Shown here: one piece after another, positions 55,076-64,000 of the stretch
Numbering within the stretch: position 1 is the first letter of the stretch
Layout of the letters: every line of letters starts with the position of its first letter
NCBI GenBank assembly: GCA_963920525.1
Contig: OY986438.1
Location: 134,012,671 to 134,076,670 of the forward strand
Direction: 5' to 3'
Source: Dichetophora obliterata
Lineage: Eukaryota > Arthropoda > Insecta > Diptera > Sciomyzidae
DNA: 64,000 bases
Translations under genes and position numbers: made by a program
The notes under the pieces: model-generated
The model's input: the letters and a program-made list of their open reading frames with translations, nothing else
Databases searched by the model: none
What the model was told of the DNA's origin: nothing

Positions 55076-56077
55076 GAAAATAAAAAAAATTTGTATGATA
55101 AACTTAGTTTTAATACCTCTCAGGTCGTTTTAGGGAAACAGAAGGTTGGTTAATTTGGTTTAATTTACAACTTGATTTAGCGCCACTATATCAGGGGAGT
55201 ATTTATCCATCAAAAAGCTTATTTGTTTTTGGTTGTACAAAGCTTTTATATAAAAAAATGGGTTTTTTGATCTATCAGGTCAATTTGGACCATAAAGAGT
55301 TGAGTTTCGGCCATAAGGTTGGGTTAAACTGTTTAAAAAAATTATTTTTCAGGTAATTCTTAATGTTTCACTCATTGACATGAAGTCGATGAAGTTAATG
55401 AGGGAAAAGTTTTTCTAACAAAAACTGCATCAACATGTACTTAACCTTGAACCTACCATTTCTCGAAAACGGGCCGAAGGATTAGAAAACAGTAAATTCC
55501 AATACATTCAGCGTCCTCGAATTTTGCTGAAATGATATGACTCCAGCTTGTTTGATATTTGGACATGCACAGTGTTGTTATTATGTTATTATTATTTTAA
55601 ATAAAGTATACAATATGTGTATCAAAAATTTTGTTTTTCTTAGAATAAACTTTTTGTATTCAAATTTAACGGTAAATTTTAATATTTTGTAGGGCTGTCA
55701 TATAAAAGTGGTTTTATATAAGCGTTTTTTTTTTATATAACTTTTGATTGGTAAGAGATATTAAGATTATTTTTCTCTTAAACTAATTTGAAAGCATCCT
55801 TATATTCTAAAAAATATAAAAACAACATTTTTTAAAAACATGAAAATAATATTTGCTGAAATAATCGTCTTGATTTTTTTGATAACAATAACAGTTAATT
55901 ATATTTTATGTTAAAAAGAAGACATTTTTGTTAACTAATGAAGTAATTAACAATCTTAATTATATAAAGTATTACTTAGAATTTGAATGATGCAAATATA
56001 TAAGATATTCAAAGAGCTATTTTTCACTTACAGACTTATCATTTTGGAGAACTACACGTGGAGAATTTTGTCTTCTA

Positions 56078-56385
56078 TCACATATCCAAATCTCATTAAA
56101 ATCGGAGAGTGACACGTGGAGACCTTTCCTTGTCAGTATTTTTCATAAATTTGTCCAAAATGTCTTCCATCACTATATCCGAAATCGGTGACCTAATCGG
56201 CAACCCTTTTAATTGACTGTAAATTCTATTGTCAAGCATTAAATAAATATTTTGTTTTATACAGAACCTAAACATTTCCATGAGAAGTTGTTTTGAAATT
56301 TTTGTAAATTTTTTAATTTTGCTCCACTGTTTTTTTATTGCTTTAATTTTAAATTCTACCGGAATACTAGGAAAAAGCGACCCCT
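56078..56385 (-). pseudogene. Penelope-like element: central RT
   Basis: The minus strand reads SLFPSIPVEFKIKAIKKQW, then KISKQLLMEMFRFCIKQNIY, then IYSQLKGLPIRSPISDIVME. These equal the Penelope blocks DVVSLFPSIP and QxxGxPMGSPLSP with two substitutions. The YVDD block is missing at the junction with the 5-kb insertion. It continues at 50180-51043. Confidence 0.82.
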
Positions 56386-57810
56386 CTGTGTAGGTCGAGT
56401 AGATCCAAAGCCTTTTTTAATTTTATCATTCCACTACTATCGTATTGCGCCTTGCACCAAGCGGCATTAATTATCTTTTATATATGCGTTTCATTTTTAC
56501 ATACTTTTTTATAATTAAAGTGAAAATCTTTAAAGCACTGTTGATGACAGCACCAATATCAACAGCAACAACAACAACTACAAAAATATATGTAATTGCA
56601 TATATTCTGATAATTGCGCTAAAATGTGACTTTTCAGCAACATTGTAATTAAAATTTTGCAAATTATTTAATAGTAATATATTTTGTATTGCATTCTTTA
56701 AGCTGCATTTTTAATTAAAATAATAAAATTACACGCATAAATATTAAAAAAAAATTTTATACAAAACATATATGATATAAATTTCATAATTTAACGCGTA
56801 TAAACTCTACGGCATATAATGTTGATGATGTTGACGATACTTTTTGGCAGCGATATTGCAACTTGCAGCATGGCAACAAATAATGGCAAATTATTATATA
56901 AATAAGGCTAAAAGGCCGTAACCACAACAGCAATGACCAAAAACAACCAAGCAACAACATCATCTACACCCATGTTGTCAGCTCTAATGAAGTGTTTCTC
57001 TCACATGAATCTCAATTATAAAATTCAATATTGTATGAGTCGCCCTTGCGGCCATATTTGCACCGAGTGGCCGCTACAGATTGACAGAATTTCAAATGTG
57101 CTCCATGATATTTCTCGTTCATGTTGCTAAAGCAACAGGCTTAATTTTATGATAGTGTGTGTGTGAGTGTGTGTTTGCGTAAATGTGTGTGTCATTTTAA
57201 TAGGTTAACAAGCTGTAGTGGACACTCAAATAGGAGCCTAGAAAATTTTCTGCTGATCAATATACATGTGAAACCTAGTAATGCAATCAACACGTTCGAT
57301 TATATTTGTATGCAGTTTTCAATCTGTTCATTTTATTTAAATGTTAGTCAAGTAATTCATGATGAATTTAAATTTGAATGGTTTTTTTTTTCTAGAAGTG
57401 AGTTGATTACTACAACGCACACTGGGACCAAGTGTGCTCAAAATTAAATTTTTAAAAAATTATTTTTTTTGTAAAAACGAAAACGCATTTCTGTGTCGAT
57501 AAGTGATAACAGCATAAGTCTGATTTCATAGTTTGCAGAAATTGTGCTTCAAAGTTTTTAATCGCTATAAAAGTTTTATGAAAGAGTATTTTGTTTTTGT
57601 GTCATAACTTTAGCTATGGCCATGCTAAAAGGTCCAGATTTTGTGTTTATAAAGCTATATGCGTTGAACACATCTGCATCAATAACTCAGTTCTGTCTTC
57701 AGTCGACTTAAGTGATTATTACCTAGAAACAAAGAAATAATACATCTGAGAGTAGTTTTCAGATTTCTAGCAATTTTCTGCTAGAAGATATTCGTGTCCA
57801 CACATTAAAT
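56386..57810. other. AT-rich intergenic DNA with a TG-rich stretch
   Basis: CAACAACAACAAC near 56566-56578 and TGTGTGTGTGAGTGTGTG at 57156-57173. No coding frame is convincing. Confidence 0.35.
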
Positions 57811-59009
57811 ACTAAGGACACACATATGGTATTGATAGTATAGTCTTGAAACCATGAACGACTTTATACTATGTGGTATTAAAGTAGTGACACTCATATC
57901 GAAATACTTTTGTTCGACAATTGCTTCAAAAAATTATTTACATTTAAACAAAATTCTTATTTCAAGAAGAAAATAAACTAGTATGGAATTATCTTCGACT
58001 AGGCCGAAGTTAAAATACCCACACGGCCGAATTAGAGTATATATAAAGTCTTAAGCAAACTGTTAAATATATTTAAAGAGATTTTCCCGTTTTGGTTAAG
58101 TCACTTTGTATGGGGGGTAGGTGTGGTTTTCATCCGATTTTTACAAATTTAATACTCAAAATAAATATTCAATATTTAAGACACTGTGCGAAATTTGAAG
58201 TTATTAAATTGATTTTTGTGGAATTTAAAGAGATCTTACCATTTTGGTTAAGTCACTTTGTATGGGAGGTAGGCGTGGTTTTCATCCGATTTTGCTCAGA
58301 TTCGAACTTGACCTCCATTTTTGTATAAAAAGCTTATATTTTGAATTTCGTTATGATAGCTAAAAAATTACGGCTGCTATCGTAGACACAGAAGGACAGA
58401 CGGACAGACGAACAGACGGACATGGCTTAATCGGCTCAGGAAGTGATGCTGATCAGGAATATATATACTTTTCTATACCGGCCACGCCTCCTTATCGGCG
58501 TTACAAACGGAGTGACAAAATTAATATACCCCATTACGTTTTTTAAACGTGGGGTATAAAAAAATTTGAATAAAAATTAATTCAAGCGAACTGTTTTTCT
58601 TGTACTTGAATAATTTGACTGCTCTCCTGAAAGATCAAATGAGCAATTAAAAGTATGGATGCTCAAAACAAGAAGGCGAGCACTTATGTTTAGGCAGTTA
58701 TTTACTTGGAGTTAAATTTGTTTTCAAATTAAAAATTTTCAATTTTATGACTTTTATGTAGTTAGAATTTTTGTCGCTATCAGAAAAAGGCGCTGATATC
58801 AGTTGAACTATAGTAATATCAGGGTGGAAAGTCAAAAAAGGTATGTTAGTATGGCGAAACCATGAAAAATTGTTATGTTTCGTAAACCATGAATGAGGTG
58901 CAATACTAGCTTCGTGAGCTGGTTTATAGCTAGTATACATTGACATACATATGGTATACTCATAATGGTTTCAATACTATAGTATCGATACTATATGTGT
59001 GTCCATAGT
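57811..59009. mobile_element. Inverted-repeat element with a nested repeat
   Basis: The left end ACTAAGGACACACATATGGT and the inverse of the right end ACTATGGACACACATATAGT continue into GTATTGATAGTATAG / TCTTGAAACCAT blocks in both arms. Enclosed is the repeat at 58000-58560. Confidence 0.65.
58000..58560. repeat. Dipteran repeat with GGTAGGCGTGGTTTTCATCC units
   Basis: Two direct copies about 155 bp apart of TTTGGTTAAGTCACTTTGTA followed by TGGG(G/A)GGTAGG. Then come CAGACGGACAGACGAACAGAC and a terminal AACGTGGGGTATAAA. The left edge AAAATACCCACACGG is a rough inverse of that terminus. Non-coding. Confidence 0.6.
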
Positions 59010-59165
59010 ATAATATTCTTTGTATTTTGTTCCACAACTGAGAAATTTCAATGAGCAGTTCAAGTTATTACTTTAAGAAAACTCAGGAAAACATATACTT
59101 CTTGTGATATTTTGATCTAGTTTCATTCCGAACTTTAATTGTTCATTCTTTTACGATGAATTCTA

Positions 59166-59477
59166 AAGCTCGAAGTTCATTGGATGCAGTTGCGTCTTGC
59201 GTCCATCTACTCGCTGGCGAATTTACGTAACGAATTTATGGTAGACTTCAATCATTGCGATCGACGTTCAGAGAAAGTTACAAGCTATTTTTCTTTCTTC
59301 TTGCTGTGCGCTATTTGTAGCGAGCTGTCAAAAACGCAATTTTTGTAAATTGCTTTTTCTCAGCGTAACGTTTACAAGCATTGAACTCGATCCCAGAAGC
59401 TTTCACATACTTCAATAAAATTGCGCCAGCAAGTAGACGGACGCAAAACGCAACTGCATCGAATGAACTTCCAGCTT
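59166..59477. mobile_element. 312-bp MITE with ~48-bp inverted ends
   Basis: AAGCTCGAAGTTCATTGGAT, then GCAGTTGCGTCTTGCGTCC, at the left is inverted at the right with five or six mismatches. No obvious target duplication. Confidence 0.78.
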
Positions 59478-60119
59478 AACCCACTCAAGCGTTATTAAAA
59501 TAAAGATATTTAAAAAATTTTTACTTATGCTTTGTTTTATAATATATCAATATAATTTCAAAGTACATATGTGATTTTAAAAAAGTAGTGGGCTGCAGAT
59601 GTTGGATTTTTAGAATATATAGGATATTTATATCATAATAACAAGAATATTTAAAAACTACACGACAGACTTGTATTTTTGACAACAGCCAACCAGATTT
59701 CGTTTACTTTTGCTTTTCATGTATAAAAACGAATAAAAACTGATTGCGTGAGGAGGAATAAGAGTGTCCCAAAAAGGACTTGAAAAACTTTTAAGAGAAT
59801 TATAGCAGGAAGACAAGCCGCGTTGAAAACTTAGAGGACTTTTCAATAGGTCCTCTGATTAATTGCTCACGACTGTTGCCAGTAGTCACAAACCCGATAT
59901 CTTTCTTTGCTTAAGCAATTTAGTTAGTAAAACCTGAAGAAAAAAAATTCAAGCTTAACGTTCCTTGGATCGGACATGGATTACGACTGTGAAGAATTAG
60001 TGCTCTACATTTTATTAAAGTTTTTATTCCAAAATTTTTCTCATAAATATGTACATACTTTTTGTTCAAAATTGTACCGGACTGTGCATATAATACAACA
60101 ACGGTAAAATATTCTTCAA
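59478..60119. other. AT-rich spacer
   Basis: Only short frames (for example 59658-59846, minus). Nothing recognised. Confidence 0.35.
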
Positions 60120-62640
60120 TATTTATTTAATCACCTTCAAAATAATCACCATCGGAATCGATACACATATACATTAGGGCGTAAACTTTTTTTTTTTTTG
60201 ATATTTTAGGGGGCTGAAGCGGAATCCGGAAGTTCGTCACGAAAAACAATTTTGAGAATTTTTTCAGATTTTTTTAAAAAGGTTTAGAGGTCGCTCAAGG
60301 TCGTTTTCCCACAAAAATAGTTTTTCAAAATAACACTTGTTTTTTACACAGAAAGGGAGCCAAACTGAAAAATATAATGTTTCAAAGATCTTATTTGGAA
60401 GGAAAAAGGTTCAAATTTTACTTTCGTGGGCTTGAAAGAGGAGTTACGACTGTTTTTCTGGACAGGACAGTCACAAAAAGGAGTTTTTTTTTAAAATTTG
60501 ACTTTTTTTATTTCCACCTTAAATTTCTCAAAATTTTCGCTTTTGATAAAAAATCCTAGTATGCAGCTTCAAACAACACTTAATTTTAAGTAATTTAAAG
60601 AAAACAAATCAATAATTTATCTATCCTTTTACTAACGTAATGCGCATTTAAGGTTTGGGAAAAAATTAATTTTTAAGTAAATTTATTAGTGTGAGCAAAG
60701 GTTTTACAAAAAACAGTTATAAGGGCTTTGGTATGAGGGTTACCATGTATCGCAAGGTAACATATTAAAGTTTGGCTAAAAACCGTTTAGAATTTATAAT
60801 TTTTTTAGAAATTTTTGTTCCGTTTTAAATATTTTTTGCGGCCGTTCTCAACCACTTGGAGCAAATCTTGAAAGCTCTCCTCAGGTTTGGTTAGATGTCG
60901 GACCCATTTGCAGCAGCAACACCACGTTCAGCTATATCACCACAAATAGCATAAAGTTCTTTGACTCCACTAATATTGGCACTGATTTTTGAAAAGCGAC
61001 CCAGATACTTAGAAAAAAAACCCCTCTTATTTCCAAGCCTTGGACATTATCAAATGTTTCTTCGTTGTGAATGATATAACTGAACGTGGTGTTGCTGCTG
61101 CAAATGGTTACCGACATCTTACCAAATCTGAGTAGAGCTTTCAAGATTTGCTCCAAGTGGTTGAGAACGGCCGCAAAAAATATTTAAAACGGAACAAAAA
61201 TTTCTAAAAAAATTATCAACTCTAAATGGTTTTTGGCCAAATTTTAATATGTTACCTTGCGATACATGGTAACCCTCATACCAAAGCCCTTATAACTGTT
61301 TTTTGTAAAACCTTTGCTCACACTAATAAATTTACTTAAAAATTAATTTTTTTCCAAACCTTAAATGCGCATTACTTAAGTAAAAGGATAGATAAATTTT
61401 TGATTTGTTTTCTTTAAATTACTTAAAATTAAGTGTTGTTTGAAGCTGCATACTAGGATTTTTTATCAAAAGCGAAAATTTTGAGAAATTTAAGGTGGAA
61501 ATAAAAAAAGTCAAATTTTTTTTAAAAAAAACTCCTTTTTGTGACTGTCCTGTCCAGAAAAACAGTCGTAACTCCTCTTTCAAGCCCACGAAAGTAAAAT
61601 TTAAACATTTTTCCTTCCAAATAAGATCTTTGAAACAGTATATTTTTCAGTTAGGCTCCCTTTCTGGGTAAAAATAACAAGTGTTATTTTGAAAAAGTAT
61701 TTTTTGTGGAAAAACGATCTTGAGCGACCTCGAAACCTTTTTCAAAAAATCTGAAAAAATTCGCAAAATTGTTTTTTGTGACGAACTTCCGGATTCCGCT
61801 TTAGCCCCCCAAAATTTCAAAAAAAAGTAAAAAAGGTTTACGCCCTAATATACATACGTGTTTTCCGTTCTTGGAAGCATTTTTGCTAGGTCGATGTCGG
61901 AATGGCCTTTAGCTCCCTCTGTTAATTTTCTTTGTTGAATTTTCTTGAATTCAATGGTCTCAAAATGTTTTCCACGAAGCGACAATTTGAGTTTGGAGAA
62001 TATGTAAAAAAACAGTGCAATATATGCCGAATATGGTGCTTGATGAACTATATTGACATTGTTTTTGGTCAAACAGTTGCGTACAATGCGTGATGTGTGA
62101 GCTGGTGCATTATCGTGGCGCAAAACCCACGAATTGTGCATCCATTATTCTAGCCTCTTTCGTGGAATATTCTTGCTAAAACGCTTAAAACACTCAAATT
62201 GAGCGTGAACCGATTTACCGATTTACGAGAAATTCCAAGTGCACGAAAACTTGAGAACTGAAGAAAACAAATAACATCACCTTACTTTTTTAGCGACTTC
62301 GTCATGTTTTTTTTGGGTTTTGACTAGACGTCATGCTCGTACATCCGATTCTCGTCACCAGTAATGATGTGCTGCATGTCCGCATCGTCCATTGAAAGCA
62401 TCTCCTGAGCGACAGTTTTTGCGAAACTCTATTTGAAGGAAATTCAGGAATTCTGACACAAGTCGCGCTGCAACACGTCGCATGCCTAAAACATCATGTT
62501 AAATCGGTGTGCGCCGATTCGGTTTATATATCAAGCTTGCCAGCTATATCTCTCACGACGATTTTCGAGCACATTTTCCTTTCGACATTTTCATCGTTTA
62601 TTGATGTTACTGTACGAGAAGGGTGAGGCAAGTTGTCAAC
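60120..62640 (-). pseudogene. Mariner transposase pseudogene split by a foldback element
   Basis: The minus strand reads, from the right: NLPHPSRTVTSINDENVERK, then a helix-turn-helix-like EIAGKLDI (about 62640-62515), ITGDENRMYEHDV (first catalytic Asp, about 62360-62320), HDNAPAHTSRIVRN (second Asp, in the open frame 61845-62141) and KLSLRGKHFETIE. The usual PYSPDLAPCDFF is decayed to PYSAYIALFFYIF, losing the third catalytic residue. After the foldback (60175-61847) the C-terminus CIDSDGDYFEGD follows (60124-60165). There are frame changes at several points. Confidence 0.85.
60175..61847. mobile_element. 1.67-kb foldback element with ~760-bp arms
   Basis: The ends are TAGGGCGTAAAC and GTTTACGCCCTA. 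Perfect 8-bp duplications atatacat lie at 60167-60174 and 61848-61855. The left arm (to about 60938) and right arm (from about 61083) pair at high identity over essentially their whole length, around a unique centre of about 145 bp. The TSD length and TAG...CTA ends fit hAT-type foldbacks such as that at 39990-40420. Confidence 0.95.
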
Positions 62641-64000
62641 TGATGTACACATTATTTGCTCAACTTTTTTTCCATTATGAAATTCGCAGGTCAGACTCGA
62701 GGTGAACTTTTTTACAAAGCAATAAGAAGAAACTAAGAGGCAGATTTTGCTTAAAAAAAGCGCCCAAGCCTAATTAATAACTATACTTCTGTAGTGCACT
62801 TAGACAATCATCTTCTATAAACATAAAGACCACCAATTATAACAACTTGTTAACACATGACAATAATTAAACCCAAATAAATTACACACTCACTTCATAT
62901 TTCAAACATGCTGACCAGCAGAGTAAACAATTCACCTTGAACTCATAACTGCACTCTACTACTAACAGCAAAACAAACGCATCATGTTACACCAACAGAA
63001 GTGTGACTGACGCTTCGTAGCAGCGTAGCTGACGATGGTGACAGACTGACCAAGCGACAGCATTATTCTACACATCTCTTTCATTTCTACACGCCTTAAG
63101 CATTTTTAAACATAAATAGAACAGGACCAAAATGCCTATGCAACCCAAATCAATATGACTACTTGTTAACCAATCCAATTATAGATTTTTGTATTATAGG
63201 AGGAGACTTGGAAATTGTGTCAAAATAATTGTAAATTAGTTTTAAGAAAATACTGGTTTTTTTAGTATTTAAGAATTTGAATTTGAAAATAAAGGCAGAG
63301 ATTATCTGACATTAACTGAGCTCACAAGCTTAACTAAATTCTTTTAATCTTCTCATAAGCGTGGCTTTTAGCCATAGTATCTGAGCGTTGTTGTGCTCCA
63401 AAACACCAAACACTCATCACGAACAGTTCGTGATAGTGCAAACCAAGAACCCTATGATTAACTCTCCACACTTCACTTTAGTCTAAATAAATTTAAAACA
63501 TAATATGTTTTATATTGAAATATAAAATTTCTTATCCATATTGTAACATAAACTCACTTATTTTTTATTAATAAATCTTATCAAAATTAGAAATATTTAA
63601 ATCAGTAAATATCAATTTCATTGAGGTGAAAGTATTACACATAAATATTTGTGTTGAATTGATGTTATCCTGGTCACTAGTGGACTAAAACAAGGCTATC
63701 AACTGGTTTATTCGTATTGAAATATAATCAAACTCGATTGGTGTAAATTATTATTTAAAAATAGTTTCAAATGGGTTAAATCATGGTCACTAATAGGTTA
63801 AGTCAGTGCAGCGAATGGGTTACATATATTTTAATGTGCATAATGTAATCAAATAAGTTTTGCGTAAGACTTTATAACAAAAAATTTTGTCACCAATGGG
63901 TTAAAACATGATCATAAAAAATTTTCTTAAGAAATATAAATCAAGTGAGTTTTATGAAAAGAAAGTTATTTCAGAATTTTGGGCACTTGCTTTTATGGGG
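62641..64000. other. AT-rich terminal stretch with dispersed GGGTTAAA repeats
   Basis: Repeated pieces such as AAATGGGTTAAATCATGGTCAC and CACCAATGGGTTAAAACATGATC (63768-63920) are inverse relatives of the repeat at 40584-40880. No gene is recognised. Confidence 0.4.

Larger units (their letters stand above)
51044..56077. mobile_element. 5-kb inverted-repeat element splitting Penelope
   Basis: Perfect 16-bp inverted termini: TAGAAGACAAAATTCT (51044-51059) and its inverse (56062-56077). Both sides are flanked by Penelope sequence of the same orientation. The interior holds an inverted duplication (51580-52146 with 54890-55482) of the 3' part of an unknown arthropod gene family, and LINE insertions between. 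I could not see a target duplication. Confidence 0.65.

Overview
The window is AT-rich, repeat-dense DNA from a higher dipteran, probably an acalyptrate fruit fly. That guess rests on Jockey/CR1-type LINEs, a Penelope element, mariner and Tc1 relics, hAT foldbacks, a tRNA-derived SINE and short GTAAG...TAG introns. I see no complete host gene. Nearly everything recognisable is mobile DNA, much of it nested. Family names come from motifs read by eye; no search was run.

The centrepiece is a complete, apparently young Ty3/gypsy LTR retrotransposon (4145-17236, transcribed leftwards) with 2.6-kb LTRs, a 4-bp target duplication (acgc), a tRNA-Lys-type primer binding site, a polypurine tract, intact gag and pol joined by a convincing -1 frameshift signal, and a third intact ORF in the env position. 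That third ORF is not an envelope. It is a cysteine protease of the Ulp1/SENP (C48) family, closest by motif to the SUMO-chain proteases SENP6/7, with a complete His-Asp-Gln-Cys set and a long disordered tail. A 52-bp tandem repeat lies between pol and this ORF, and the ORF's stop codon abuts the polypurine tract. A retroelement carrying its own deSUMOylase-like enzyme is the best candidate here for an undescribed system.

Layout: 1-2260, a dead CR1/Jockey-like LINE interrupted by two MITEs. 2267-2638, a MITE. 2745-3612, a Tc1 transposase relic. 4145-17236, the LTR element. 18478-22182, a hAT element (8-bp TSD) carrying a 5'-truncated RNase H LINE with its own 13-bp TSD. 22492-25676, a non-autonomous Helitron built of tandem modules. 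26757-31398, two related hAT copies, one of which appears to split a coding exon. 31655-32487, simple and AT-rich repeats. 32570-33780, 41403-44083 and 52420-54357, Jockey-type LINE copies. 34858-37545, a terminal-inverted-repeat element holding a 240-bp higher-order tandem array. 39990-40420 and 60175-61847, foldback elements with perfect 8-bp TSDs; the second splits a mariner gene. 50180-56385, a Penelope element split by a 5-kb inverted-repeat element that itself holds a LINE. The remaining stretches are low-complexity AT-rich DNA with small MITEs, a SINE and microsatellites.

The only genes likely to act together are those of the LTR element: Gag packages RNA, Gag-Pol supplies protease, reverse transcriptase, RNase H and integrase, and the SENP-like ORF would act on host or element proteins conjugated to SUMO.
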